From Datisca glomerata (taxonomy: Eukaryota > Streptophyta > Magnoliopsida > Cucurbitales > Datiscaceae): a DNA stretch of 64,000 nucleotides. The stretch lies in assembly GCA_003255025.1 (NCBI GenBank), contig QANY01000011.1, positions 397,667-461,666 on the forward strand, given 5' to 3'. A program made the position numbers and the translations under genes. Below the pieces are notes generated by a model. That model was not told the origin of the DNA. It saw nothing but the letters and a program-made list of their open reading frames with translations, and did no database searches. Positions 21,651 to 33,671 of this stretch are shown one piece after another. Each line of letters begins with the position of its first letter. The stretch's first letter is position 1.

Positions 21651-24600
21651 TGAAGCATTTTAATTCATGTGTCTTATATTCTTGTTACATCATGTACATT
21701 GGAGCATCTTACTTCCTTAATATTCATTAAGTGAAGAGCTTTTCTTGCATTGTGTTTATGCTTTGTTGTTCATTGAGTGCATGTTTCAGCTAGAATTTCT
21801 CTGTTTTTTGTTTTTGTTTCTTGATCCTGATTTTCCTTCATCACCAATGGTCTACCGCATACATACTACATAGTCTATTCAATGAACATAGTTCCTCTGT
21901 TGGAGAGGATTGTATCTTCTAGAGCATTTCTATAGTCAATAGTGAAACGCATTTAATTTCATGTTTTAAGAGTTGGTCTTGTTACAGGGTGATGAAACTT
22001 TAAAGTTTTCTTGTTATGTTACTTCTGTATGTCTGGTCTTATCTTTGTTTTCAATTCTGCGTTCCTCTTCTACAGTGTTAGCTATAGTCTTATTGTAGGT
22101 CCTATCTATCTCTTTCTCTCCATGAAGTTCCCCATCTATGACAGGGTGATGACTTTTAGCTTTCACAAGTAAATGATTTTGAATCCTTATCGATGATACC
22201 GATCGGCAGTCAGAATCTGATGCCCTGTAGCATGTCTGACATTCCCCTTCTTGGGTTTCTAAGGTTTGTTTTTTTTCCTTTCGTTTGATTTTTTTGGATC
22301 ATGCTTAGATTTCATCTTCGAGACTGTGAATATGTCATTTAAATTATGTGATTCTTAATAATTGAATGATACTGTTTATCAATTTTTCTGTTTTCTAATT
22401 TTTTTTGTCAATTTTGAGTGATAGTGAGAATCATTTCCCAAGGCTAAATAACAGTTTGAAGGTATTTTCTCTCTCAACCCACAAGCTGTACGAGTTCTTG
22501 GCACTGGTTTATTTCTTCTGTACCCTTCAACTAATAAACTTGAATGAAGTTGTACAATTACTAATAATTGCTAAACTAATTATATGACAATCATCACCAA
22601 AAGTTCAAATGCATAGCCACAAGCTTAAATGTACTACTCTTCTTCTCTATAATTCTTCTATCTCTGTAACTGACCTCTCTCTCTCTCTCATTCCTCTATG
22701 TATAGCAGGCTACACCTTTTTATGAAAACTTTTATTAGTTCAGAATAAGTCCTTGTAATATAATTTGACTTCTATTGATACTCCCAGTGGTAAGGATAAG
22801 TAGGTCTCACATCAAAGAACGTAAATGGTAAATATTATTACTACTTAAGATAGGGTAATAATAATGGGATTAGTGATTTGGAGTGGGACCTATCACTCTT
22901 TTACCTTTACTTATTTTGGTAAATAAAATAGTGAGCAAAATCAATAATCCTTCCCTCTCTTTCCCTTTATTGATTGGTAAACAAAAACCCTAAGTTTTTG
23001 GCTGAACGACAATGTAATCCATGCTACAAATATTAATCTCTCTAGTCATTCGTTAAGCTTGAGTTTAGGAATCAATTACTTAGTGACATTGTTTGTATTA
23101 GTATGTACTCTCTCAATTTAACAATAAAGATATGAATTCATATTATACGATGATGTTGTATAAAGATCCGTCTTATTATTATCAGCTTCTATTATAATCT
23201 CCCTCCAAAACTACACATGTACACCATACATGCTTGCGGTATCCCACATTTTGTTATTTTTGGAGTAGTTCCCATGAAAGAAATAGATCACCAAGTAAGT
23301 GGATTATAGTAGCAAGAGCTGTTTACTGAACAATAAAATAAGACATGATAAGAATGGGGCTGGCCGCAATCGTAAGTTCCATGTAGAAAGGCCCAATATA
23401 AACCATTTGTAGGATATTTCCATATTGGTAAAAAAAATTAACGACCTAGAAAATGCATTACTTTGTAATAGTACTTTTACATTTTATACTCAAATCAGAT
23501 ATCATGTATACCTGAGTCATTTATATGTGTGCAACGAATTAAGGTCGAGAGTATACAGTCCACTACTTACAATCGTTTATTGTCCGATGATGTCACGAGA
23601 ATTTAATCATTACCTTTAGAATGAAGGATATTATCTAGTAGTATTTAGTGGTGTTATAGACACCACGAGAGATATCTCATAAGCGGTCCTCAAACCTTTG
23701 AGGAGAGCAACCGTTTGCAATGTTTTGAGCTTTAATTGTATGCTTTTTGACATATAGGCTCAAATATCACTCACGGACATCTTAATTCTATAATTTTTTA
23801 TTCAGTTCATATTTGAGGTCGACAATAGAATAAGAGGTCGACCACTTTTATAAGTAAAATTTATAAGATCATGTAAATTTGAATAAAAGAACAAGGTAAA
23901 AAAGAAGAATCAAAATTTCATAATAAAACCTCGAGATAATTAAAAAATGAAATAAAGAAAAATGAAAATGCACACAAAAATAGAATACGCACCAAATGAC
24001 TAGGTCTACCAATACAATAAAGTCAATCTAGGAGTCACCCATTTCCCTATCACTTGAACTGCTACTAGACTCATCTTGAATGATGGGTTTAACTTTCCTG
24101 ATATCATGATGATAGTTGAACATCGTAGTACAGTCAATATTATCTTTCACTTGTAGAAGACCCCCAAATTAAGCAGGATACAATACACATAAAAAAAACA
24201 ATCTTCATTCACATAGCCTTCCATAGGTCGCTTTTGAAAGTGTCAAATCCATAAGAACCTATTTTTCCAACGTTATTAACAATGTAATGAATGCCATTGT
24301 GATGATTAATTACGAAGTCTTGTAGGAACGCTATCTTATAATGAGTCCATTGTTGGGATTTTGTTGAAGTAATACGGTTGGTTATAAGCACGTCAAAGAT
24401 TCAAAAAAGTAATACCAACAATCACAAGGATGGTCTGTCGACGCTCATAAAGACTAACTTGGTCATGAACAAACTGACATGGTTGCTATTGATGGAGCAT
24501 GATATAAGAAAATGACGACCACGTTCGTTAATTCAAAAGGTAACAACTTAGAATACCTTAAAAATACATATAAGAGATTAGATTTCAATACATTATTGAT

Positions 24601-25081
24601 TTTTGGACCTAGAGGATCTGCGTTATTCCTTATACATTAGACAAAATAGATCCTTTAAAGATATTTACCCCTCTTATGTCAGAACATATGTAATAGAAAA
24701 GATATTATTATTGAACGGGTCGAAAATATTTCTGGGGTGTGTGATTTTATGGTTTTCACTTTATCAACCTGCAAGGATAAGTTAATGTTAAGGGTAATTT
24801 TAGACTATTACTTTGAGTAGTCTTTTCGTTTGACACTACATTGAAAGTTCTACATAGGCACTCAGTTATCTCTAATACGTACATTGTATAGATGATCTTG
24901 CCATTTAAACTGAGCCCAATAATCCAAAACCGCAATAAACAAAACAAGAAATAAATAAGTGAATAAACAAATAAAAGAAAAAAAGAAAAAAGTCATATCA
25001 AAACTTTCTTATTGGTCTTTGTGTTTAGGAAATTGAAGTCTGTTGATATTTGAGCCAATGATAGGGATCTTGTGAATGTAT
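21651..25081. other. Gene-poor DNA with one possible hairpin element
   Basis: No coding sequence was recognised in 3.4 kb. Around 22790-22895, AGTAGGTCTCACATCAAAG and GGAGTGGGACCTATCAC are approximate inverted copies around a centre near 22850, suggesting a small foldback element whose outer ends I could not define. A CT microsatellite lies at 22674-22691. Minus-strand frames at 24209-24391 and 24756-24947 have no family resemblance. Confidence 0.4.
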
Positions 25082-25089
25082 CCTCTCAC

Positions 25090-26226
25090 TAGGGGTGTAC
25101 AACGATCATTCTGATCAAATTTTTGGAGGAAAATAAGAACAGACTGAAAATAACGGTCCTCCATATAGGAGGAACGAACCGACTAAGAAACTACAAAAAA
25201 TCCGAACTTCAACGACCGGTCTGGTCGCGTATTACGGTCTTAGACAAAGTTTCTCAATAAACTCTAGTTTGACAAGAATTTCGTATTACAGATACGCAAT
25301 ACAAAGAAATGGAACATAAACACAAGCTGATATAAATCTAGAATATATAACATAAACATAAACACAAGTCGATATTGATCTAGAAGTTGTAGAATTTAGA
25401 ACATAAACACAAAATTACGCAGAAATGGAAAAGGCCTAGTAATGGAAAAAAGACAAAAATGAGAAAGAGAAAAATATAGAACAACATTGCAGATCTAGAA
25501 TCCTACTCAAGTGTCAAGGCGGTGAGGGGTTAGAGATGTTGAGGCGAGACTGGGTGTTCACGGTCAGTTTCTTCTTTAGGCGAGAGGAAGAGCGACTGTA
25601 GGCAGAGGGAGACTGGAACGCGAGAAGGAGAGCGACTGTAGGCAGAGAGAGACTGGAAGAAGAAGGAAGCGACTGTAGGCAAAGGCCAAAGGGAGACTGA
25701 ATGAAGAAGGAGGAGGCAACTGTACGAAGAAGAAAGAGGCGCTTGATTTCTTCTTCATGCGAGATTCGAGAGGGAGACTGGATGAAGCACAAAAATGAAA
25801 GGCAAGAATCCTTCATGGACAAAGAAGAAGGCATCTCGAGAGGGAGATGGAGGGGGAGTAGTTGTGAGAGGGACTGAGGGAGAGGGAGGCGTCGCGCCTG
25901 AAAAATGGATTGAGGGAGAGGGAAAGTGAGGCGTCATTTCTGCTAGAGGGACTAAGGGAGAGGGAGAGGGAGGCGTCATTTTGGTTATGCGAAAGGGACT
26001 GGGGGAGACAAAGGCGTCTAAGGGTTGTAACCTAAAATATAGACACACACACACACACGGTCGGTCTGGTCCAAAATTAGCTGAAATTCTGGACCGAATA
26101 AAAAATCTGGTCCTCTCTAAAAGGAGGACCGAATTGACCATATATGAGAAAAAACAGTCCAGATCGATCAACTTCGGATCGGTCCGGATCGGATTAAACG
26201 GCTTGGATGGTTTTTGATCACCCATA
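25090..26226. mobile_element. Non-autonomous hAT element with 8-bp target duplication
   Basis: The ends are TAGGGGTGTACAACG (25090) and GATCACCCATA (26226), giving imperfect inverted termini TAGGGGTG / TATGGGTG. They are flanked by CCTCTCAC (25082-25089) and CCTTTCAC (26227-26234), an 8-bp duplication with one mismatch, as expected for hAT. Subterminal regions carry many GGTCC / GGACCG words on both sides, in inverted orientation. The interior (25570-25980) is purine-rich low-complexity sequence with no transposase, so movement would depend on a transposase supplied elsewhere. Confidence 0.75.
25575..25735. repeat. Short minisatellite inside the hAT element
   Basis: About four units of GCGACTGTAGGCA(G/A)AG followed by a GGGAGACTGGA-type segment recur at about 25593, 25634, 25670 and 25716 (period roughly 35-45 bp). 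The frames on the opposite strand are by-products of this repetition. Confidence 0.65.
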
Positions 26227-26234
26227 CCTTTCAC

Positions 26235-27140
26235 ATTGAAATTCAGATCACCCTTTGTATTTACTCTTTAGAGATTGAAACTGCAAGTTGTATTTGTTTC
26301 TCATGCATTTTTATGTATATATGTTTAATGAATGAAGTAGAGTAAAACAAAAAACTTGTGAGACTAAATGATTCTTGCAAGATAACTTTGCTTGAATTTA
26401 TATTCCCACTCTATCGACAAGGCTTCTGAATCATCGACACCAGTTCAAGTTTTCGCTGTAAGTTGTCAATTGTAACAATGGTTTTGGACATATGATTTAG
26501 AGCAACAATCCAACCAAACTCTATCCAACATCTACATGTGATATTCTTTTTCCTAATGATAGTTTCTGATTTTAACTTGTTCGTTTTGTGTTTCAGTGAG
26601 GAGGATTTGCTTGCCATTGTTTCTCCCTTTCTGTACTTATTCGTTTATTTGATTTATCTGCATAGGTTGGTATGTATGTGGATGATATGTATCGTGCAAG
26701 GCTCAAAGTTCATTGCGAGATACCTTTGCTCTCAATTGTATTTGAATACATTCGATAATACTTTTATAGCATCGAGATTGGTTCTAGTTGGAGTTGTGAT
26801 TCATCTAGTGTAATAAATAGATCCGACAAGTAATTTAATAAAAAAAATACCACACAATAATGTTACCTCTATCCAACAGGTAGTGACCAATTTTTTCCTA
26901 TTGAAATTGTGATTTTTTATTTGTTCATTTTGTTTGAAATTATGAATTTGAATCATCTGCATAGGTTGGAATTCCTGTTGCTGATATGGTCGAAGTCTCA
27001 CCCATAAAACTAGAACTTAAGGATAAGTAAGAAAAAACAAATGACTAATGTCAAGAAAGGATTAATGGTTGGAACAACAGTACTTGTATGATGTCGATAA
27101 TGTAGAAACAAGTTTCCCTGAATATAGAATAATGTTATCG
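26235..27140. other. Non-coding DNA with exon-like but unassigned segments
   Basis: The phrase ATCTGCATAGGTTGG occurs at about 26658 and again at 26957, each preceded by TTGTTCGTTTTG/TTGTTCATTTTG-type sequence, so the region contains a diverged local duplication of about 300 bp. A short frame at 26598-26817 begins EEDLLAIVSPF after a TTTCAG, which could be an acceptor. I do not recognise a family. Confidence 0.35.
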
Positions 27141-27146
27141 TTGTCT

Positions 27147-29367
27147 TTCTACAAGAAAAATGGTAATTCGTGACGATTAAATGGTGACGATTAGGTAAAT
27201 TGTTGCAATAGGTTGAGCAGGGAAAATATGACGACGATTTTGTAAACAGTCGAAATAGACGGTTCTCTTTAACCGTCGTTACATGTTTACCAATATCGAT
27301 GGTTTTCTTGAACCGTCACAACAGAACCTTCACTATTATGACGGTTTGGTTGAACCATCACAATTATGTGTGTTTTGGTGTGACAGTTTAGTTGAACCGT
27401 CAGTTTTGTTGGGTCTGTTGCAAGGTTTCACTTGAACTATCACCACATGACCCATTAAACGGTGTCGTTTAATCTTTCCTAATTCTCCTTATTTTTTAGT
27501 TCTGTTGCACGCAGATCTCCCCCCTCTTCGATCTCTCTTTTATGCATCCCACTTCTAACATTCTCTCTCTCACGCAGGTATTCCACTTCGAGTTGTCTCT
27601 CTCTCTTTTAAACAGGTCTTCCTCTTCGAGCAGTCACTTTAACATGTTGTGTCTCTCTTGAAGCCCACAGGTCTCTTTTGCGCAGATCTGATCTCTTCTC
27701 ACGAGCAGTCTCTTCTCATGAAATATATGAGCCCCTCTCACCTAGGGTTTCTCTCACACAGATCTGATCCCCTCTTCAGTGAGAATCTCTTTTGGGTTTG
27801 TGTAATGGATTAAAAGAGTGAAGATTGGGATGGTTGTGGTGGTCTATGGTTTGAAGATGTTTCATGCTCTTTGTCGTCGTGTTTCACTTAGGTAGGATTT
27901 TCGATTCTTCATTCTTTGATTTCAAATGACAGACATGTAGGATTTTTTATTATTCATTCTTTGCTGCATGCTCTCCATTGCTGTGATTTCAGATGACAGA
28001 TAGTTTGATTTTCTATTTTGCTTCAGCTGCATCTTCTCCAAGTCAGAACTTGACAAATTTTCTGTTTTGGTTGATTTTGTATTTGTTTTAAGACGCAAAT
28101 TAGAATCTGCAGTTTGATGCTTAACGTATAGGAGATAGGAACTTTGTGTCCCAAATTATATGCTTTATAATTCAATTTCTCTATTTTTTTTTCTTAATAC
28201 AATTCAATTTTAAATATAGCTACAACTTTCATCTTTCACTTTATCCTTTTGAGAACATGTGTAAGATGTTAGCTACATTAAATTGGTTATCTGATGAGGT
28301 TGGGTTAGATTTCAGCATGTCTTTGTGAAATATTTGTGTTCAATTTGTATAGCTATGATTCAGAGTTGAAAATAAGTAAATTTTCAGCATTAATGGTCCC
28401 CAAATGGGTGCTTTCTAGCATGTGGTTGAACCAAAATGTGTTTATTTTGATTGCGAAGGCATATGTGCATTATGTTTTTGAAGTTTTATTCTAATTCCAA
28501 GATGTTGGATGACTAGAAGCTGTTGGAATTATGACTTTCTGAATATTCCTTAATTATATTTAGGATGACTAGAAATTTTTGGAATTCTGACTTTCTCATG
28601 GTAAAATGTTGTATAGTTGTATGATTACTTGAAGTTTGTGTTATTTTCTTATAAGTATAATCAATACTTTGAATGTCTTGCAAGTGCTTTTAATCCCTAA
28701 AAAAATATGCAGAATTTCTTTCATATTACCTTTTGCAGGTGGAGAGGGTTTGATGTTATATTCTCTATGGTTTTGTGGGGGACTTATAGTTTCCCCTTTC
28801 TGTTTTGATTTGTAACTTCTTTATTTTATTTCTAAGATTTTGTTTCTTATTAGGAAAGAAAAATGTAAAACATAGTGTTGTTGTGAGAGGCATAAAACTT
28901 GCTTTACCATTTTTGTAACTCTAGAGGTTTGTTGTCTTTAAATATTTTATTCTTTTAATTGGCTAAAGGGATAACATTAAAAATCTCAAAATCTTTGTTA
29001 GCGACATAAAAACAGTTGGAGAGAAGTTCACGACAGCCAAATATTCAACCGGGCAGAGTACGAAGTTGTTAGTGGAAACTTAGATAAGATAAGCCTTTAA
29101 GAATTTTTTTTTAAACATTAGGTAGTCTATTACGACGGTTTGTACCGTTGTCATAGGTGGTCTACGGCGACGGTTTTGTAACCATCGGGATAGGCAGTCT
29201 ACGACGATGGTTTTCTAACTGTCGTGATAGGAAATACGGCGACGATACTCCAACAGTTGCAACAGTTTTCTCGACGGTGACAATCCCGACGATTTAAATA
29301 TCATCAAAATAGCTATTTCGACAGTTTAAAACTATCGCGACAGACCAAAAACAATGTCGTTGTAGAG
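27147..29367. mobile_element. CACTA-like non-autonomous element with palindromic subterminal repeats
   Basis: The left end (T)TCTACAAGAAAAATGG and the right end TTGTAGAG are short inverted termini near the CACTACAAGAAAA consensus of plant CACTA elements. Inside each end lies a set of short hairpin words of the type GACGGTTn(4-8)AACCGTC: on the left at about 27258-27402 and on the right at about 29132-29340. These alternate with GTGACGATT and CGACGAT. Such arrays are the transposase-binding subterminal repeats of this superfamily. The interior holds a CT-rich, leader-like stretch (about 27500-27780) but no transposase. A matching 3-bp target duplication was not found. Confidence 0.6.
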
Positions 29368-29370
29368 ATG

Positions 29371-29844
29371 TTTTCATGGTAAAACACCTTATGCAGAGAG
29401 ATTAAAATAGACGAAACAAGTCTATTTAACATACTTTTCCAACCTTTCCTCTGTGGTTACTGATGCAATAAAGTGTTCTTTTCAACACGGGAGTTGAAGT
29501 ACACTTCACAATCTTCGAAATAATATCCTACTTCAACAAATATGAAGGTAGCTGATGTTTTTTTAATACAAATGTACAACTATTATGTAATGTGGGCTTA
29601 GCATTTTTGTTGTTGTTGTCTGGTCATATATAGAATTAAAATGTAAATTTATGGAATAATAACTGTAGACATTCTGAGTTTACATGATTAAGAATTGCTC
29701 TTTGTTGTTTGCAACTTTTTTGGATTTATGTTAATGTACTCTTCGACCTTTGCGGTATAAAAAAATTACACTTGAAGTATTCGTGATACAGGTTTGGGTT
29801 CATAATCCACACAGGAAAGGTTTATTGTTGGTGGAGGATTCCAC
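29371..29844. other. Intergenic DNA, no feature recognised
   Basis: AT-rich sequence between the CACTA-like element and the MITE, with no reading frame or terminal repeat of note. Confidence 0.4.
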
Positions 29845-29853
29845 GTAGTGTAC

Positions 29854-30079
29854 GGATTGGGTTTCTCTGCCGTTAGTCAGAGGAGGTAGTTCAGTGATCA
29901 GGGACTGTCCGATCAAATCTAAACGGTTTATGATTGTATGAAAAATTACTAGGGAAAAAGTAATAAAAAAATTATTTTTTTCTTTTTAACATGTGATCTC
30001 AGCCGTTCAGATCTCTTTAAACGACTAGAATGAAACTTCCTCTGCATGTGAAAATTGTAACTGCAGAGAAACTCAATCC
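29854..30079. mobile_element. 226-bp MITE with inverted ends and 8-9-bp duplication
   Basis: The ends GGATTGGGTTTCTCTGCCG and its inverted partner CTGCAGAGAAACTCAATCC match at 16-17 of 19 positions. They are flanked by GTAGTGTAC (29845-29853) and CTAGTGTAC (30080-30088), 8 of 9 bases identical. A 9-bp duplication suggests a Mutator-type MITE; the exact 8-bp core TAGTGTAC would also fit hAT. There is no coding content. Confidence 0.75.
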
Positions 30080-30088
30080 CTAGTGTAC

Positions 30089-30445
30089 CAAATATGAGCA
30101 GATAAAACTAATGATTTAATGGATATAAAATATAATGGAAAATTAGGGATTTAGTCTAATTGTTTGATTAGTTTTGTCCAAGGGTATTTTATTTATGTTT
30201 TGCACAAATAGCCGAAATTTACAGTACTTAAATTATGTAGTTAAGATACTTTTTGTTGTTTTACTATTCTACCCTTAATATAATTGATTTTTGTTTTAGG
30301 TATTTAGTTGTTCTCTTCTTCAAAGCTTCTCTTCTTCACAGCTTCCTTTAATATACTATAGATATACTACGATATATTGATGATATGTAAAAATATATTA
30401 CATATATATAATGAGATACTGATAGTATATTAAAATATACTACGG
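30089..30445. other. AT-rich intergenic DNA with TATATACTA words
   Basis: The words GATATACT, ATATATTACAT and AATATACTACG recur at 30345-30445 and resume after the TRIM (30818-30860), so the TRIM inserted into an older simple-sequence stretch. A duplicated CTTCTTCA.AGCTTCT phrase lies at 30312-30345. Confidence 0.5.
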
Positions 30446-30451
30446 TAAATA

Positions 30452-30568
30452 TGTTGGAATGTTGTCCAATATCGCCTAGACTTGTCCATTCTGTGCTAGT
30501 TATAAAATTCTAGTACCCCTCTCCTTAACACCTAGGTTTTAAGGAGTGATTGAGGTAGGTTTTTCAAC
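30452..30568 (+). repeat. TRIM 5' LTR
   Basis: 117 bp from TGTTGGAATG to TTTTTCAAC, with a GTCC.A.ATCGCCTAGACTTG block also present in the 3' LTR. The LTR contains CTTAACACC and TTTTAAGGAGT, which pair as a small inverted repeat. Confidence 0.9.
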
Positions 30569-30581
30569 TTGGTATCAGAGC
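30569..30581 (+). promoter_or_regulatory. TRIM primer-binding site
   Basis: TTGGTATCAGAGC directly abuts the 5' LTR and is complementary to the 3' end of plant initiator-methionine tRNA, the usual primer of copia and TRIM elements. Confidence 0.9.
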
Positions 30582-30689
30582 TTGGCTGAGCATTTGTTTG
30601 TGCCACTTTAGTTCGGTTCTTTGTCCGCTTAGTTCGGATTGTTTGGTATGCTGCTTAGTTCGGCTACCGTGTTGTAGTCCAGGAGGGTG

Positions 30690-30806
30690 TGTTGAAATAT
30701 TGTCCCACATCGCCTAGACTTGCCCATTCTGTGCTAGTTATAATGTTCTAATACCCCTCTCCTTAACACCTATATTTTAAGGAGTAATCGGGCTAGGCTT
30801 TTCAAC
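30690..30806 (+). repeat. TRIM 3' LTR
   Basis: 117 bp from TGTTGAAATA to TTTTCAAC, preceded by the purine tract AGGAGGGTG and followed by the target duplication TAAATA. Differences from the 5' LTR are scattered substitutions with no net length change, indicating an old insertion. Confidence 0.9.
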
Positions 30807-30812
30807 TAAATA

Positions 30813-31780
30813 TGCATAACATAGTATATTATTATATACCATTGAGTACATATCTATAAACTACGTAACATTTTACGCTGAAATTGTTATAGAATAATTA
30901 TTTTACGCTGGGGTTGTTACGCCAATAGCCCGAATAAGGTCATTTATTAGTGATGACAATCTCGTCTATTCATAATATTTTTTAGGTTTCAAAGATGAGC
31001 CATTATGAAATTCGGCAATTTATGCAAATTACAACTTTTTGGGTCATTTTTTCTTTTATTTTCATATAGTGACATATTTTCCTAATTGAGCCAAATATTA
31101 TTGTCCGTTTGACATGATTGAGTTGTTGTCAGTCCATGTACAATTAGCTTATTCGAAAAGCACTTGGACCGACCAATTTTTTTTTTGGGGTGGGGGGAGG
31201 GGGTAGATTGAGCCTTTATTATGATATTTTTATTGACGTTACTATATTTGACTGTGCATATCACACTTGTTAAGTATAATAAAAATAATATGTGTATCAT
31301 TTCATAGCCGTCGTCAAGATAATATCTAAAAAATATTACTTTTTATGTGTGCATTTTTACTAGATGAAATAAAGAGTTTATTTATTTAGTTGTTGTAGAC
31401 ATTTTGAGATTAATGTGTGGTCGACAACCAAATTCGTATTTACATAACACAAAAATGCAAATGTAACTGTAGTAATATTGCTTCACTCATCACTGCCATC
31501 TTAGAAAAGCTACCCACATACAAACCTGTTAGAATAAAGGTAGTCGGCACGAAACACAAAGTACTTGCAAATAAAATAAAATAAGATGCGCTTAAATATT
31601 TATCAAACTTGCATTATCAAAATTCACGATTACAAATATAAGTATACAAAATAACATCTGTTACGCAACAAAGATGCACAAATTTGAATTAACAAAAATA
31701 ATAACTATCCATAGTAGATGTATCTGCACCTTCAAAATACACCACTGTCTGCAAATATCTTCACTAACCGCTTCACCCCA
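30813..31780. other. AT-rich DNA, no gene recognised
   Basis: Contains TATA-rich simple sequence, the near-repeat TTACGCTG.(A/G)TTGTTA at about 30875 and 30903, and a homopolymer T/G tract at 31180-31205. No coding content was recognised. Confidence 0.4.
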
Positions 31781-31784
31781 TATC

Positions 31785-32295
31785 TGCACCATTAATCCAA
31801 CGATAAACCATTAAACAGTCATCAACAACAATATACCGCAAGCCACAATTTCTTAATTTTTTTTTATCAAACCGTCTACTTTCGTCCTCTGCCACCCTTA
31901 GTATCTGCTTAAGAACTTCAAGTTCTTCCTGTCCGCTTTCAAATTTTTTTTAGAACTCCCTTTTCATCTTCGACCACCACCAGATTTTTCTTTAACACTC
32001 CAAACACGGATGTTTCAGATTCAAAATCAGCTTCACACCTTGCGAAGAAGTCACAACCCGGATTTTCTTCCTTTTGTCATTTAAATTAGTAGAAATTCAA
32101 ATTATATGCAATAAATAATAAAAAATATGACATCAATAATCACCCATCACCCAGTATAGAGTGCATCCATAAAATCTTCAACCAATGTTATGGTTAGTCT
32201 ATGATATGTTGCGGGATCCCGCAATAACATAGTGGTCAGAAGAACGTAGCAAAGTGGCTGTAGACACTTGAGCTCGATTTGCTTCTACGAGGCAT
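31785..32295 (-). pseudogene. GRF-type zinc-finger gene relic, copy 2
   Basis: On the minus strand an ATG at 32295 starts a Ser-rich peptide MPRRSKSSSSVYSH. After an in-frame stop it continues PLCYCGIP and, across further stops, RFYGCTLY, the first half of a GRF finger (CxCG ... RFYGC). An intron follows. The second exon (about 32080-31790) reads GCDFFAR, the closing Cys-x-Phe-Phe motif, then the charged GVLKKNLVVVEDEKGVLKK and a membrane-helix-like end. Layout and sequence match copy 1 at 19.2 kb, including the segment from the stop to the end. Multiple stops make it dead. The wider element carrying it was not delimited. Confidence 0.65.
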
Positions 32296-32961
32296 ACTGT
32301 GGAAGCTCGTGAGAGTTGAGTTGAAGATATGGAGAGAAGATAGTAAAAGAAAATGAGAAGACCAGAAGCTTTGGAAAATTGAGGTTGGGAATAAAAGATT
32401 ACTCGGGTAAGTGAGAAGGAAATGCTACATAGAAGTGAAATGAACAGTGCTACATAGAAGTGAAATGAACAGGCCTTAGAAAGGAATGTTCGAAAAATGT
32501 TCGGGGCGGGGCGGGATATTAAAGTTGGTTTTTGATAATTGTTTTTTAGATATCTTAAACCCATATATGAACTAAAGGCCTAATCTGTACCCTTTTCATT
32601 TTGTGCTTATCTAAACCTCGTGCCAACATTTTTTCACTTTTCCTTTAAAAGTCGGTAATCCACTTTCTATTCCTACCTTTCTATACTCTCCTTCCATGAA
32701 GACCTAATCGTATGTCAAGTAACTAATTGAAAACTCAATTATCAATGGGTTTCTCAAGAAGCTTTAACATGAACTCTTCAAGGATAAAATTGATACTGAG
32801 AATTTTCTAAATACAGAGAGCAATCCAAACTTCAAACTGAGCTTTCTACACTTAAAAGAGGGAGGGAAGGACGATATGTTTTACGCACATAAGATTTACA
32901 ATGTTTAATGGAAGAAACGTGGACGTTAAAGGTACTGAAGGAGGAGGACAAATCATGCCTA
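32296..32961. other. Non-coding flank of GRF copy 2
   Basis: The phrase GCTACATAGAAGTGAAATGAACAG is tandemly duplicated at 32424-32472. A G-rich run GGGGCGGGGCGGGAT lies at about 32502. No coding content was recognised; the minus-strand frame through 32199-32564 overlaps GRF copy 2 out of frame. Confidence 0.45.
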
Positions 32962-33671
32962 TTTTAAATAGGGTTATTTGTAATATTATACTTTTTCCAC
33001 ATTCTCTAAAGAATTTTATACCATTTTCTCAAAATTCAAATTTTTACATCCCTGGTCCACCACAATCAACATTAAAAAAAAATTTAACTCTATTTTTTCT
33101 CATCATTTCTTTATATTTTCCCCATGCAAAAATTAAATTAATACCCACTCCCTCACTCTTCTTCTTTACCTCATATTTTCCTCCATGATTTCCTATTCGT
33201 TTCCTCCATGCTTTCAAGTAGCCCATTTGCTTTTTGTTTGATTTTGTTTCTTAACAAATTGCAAGCACCCAAAGACAGCAGGAGACTTTCTCAAATTGTC
33301 TCCTCTGAAGGTTTTAATTTTAGTTTCTTTCTCTATTTCTCACTTTTTTTATCTCTTTGGTTTCCAAGAAAGCTTAAGAGTGAAAAGAAAATCAAGATTT
33401 GAAAATTTATTTAGCCTGTATTGGCTGTCACAATAATAGTAATTCAGTTCACATGAGCTCATGCAGCTAGATCATCTTATGAAGGAGACATGCTTTTTTT
33501 GTTTGAATTTCTAAATTCTTATACACTTATTTGGATTATAAGTTTATTGATTGTATATGTTTGTTGATTGGAATTCAAGTAATTATAAGCTGATGAGGGA
33601 TTCAAGATTGATTACTGTGTGGATGGTGTCAATTTCTGTGTCTAGATTGCTTACTAACAAGAAACAAAATT

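Larger units (their letters stand above)
30452..30806 (+). mobile_element. Complete TRIM retrotransposon, 355 bp
   Basis: Two 117-bp LTRs (30452-30568 and 30690-30806) begin TGTTG and end TTCAAC, and are about 90% identical by eye. A primer-binding site TTGGTATCAGAGC (30569-30581), complementary to the 3' end of initiator-methionine tRNA, follows the first LTR. A purine tract AGGAGGGTG (30681-30689) precedes the second. The 121-bp internal region has no coding capacity. The flanks carry TAAATA at 30446-30451 and 30807-30812 as target duplication. This is a terminal-repeat retrotransposon in miniature, mobilised in trans. The LTR is too short to be Cassandra. Confidence 0.93.

Noticed and set aside
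25755..26234. 159-codon Pro/Ser-rich minus-strand frame as a gene
   Set aside because: It runs over the end of a hAT element and a purine-rich simple-sequence region and even crosses the target duplication.
30452..30806. Cassandra-type TRIM
   Set aside because: Cassandra LTRs are longer and contain 5S-RNA-like sequence; these 117-bp LTRs do not.
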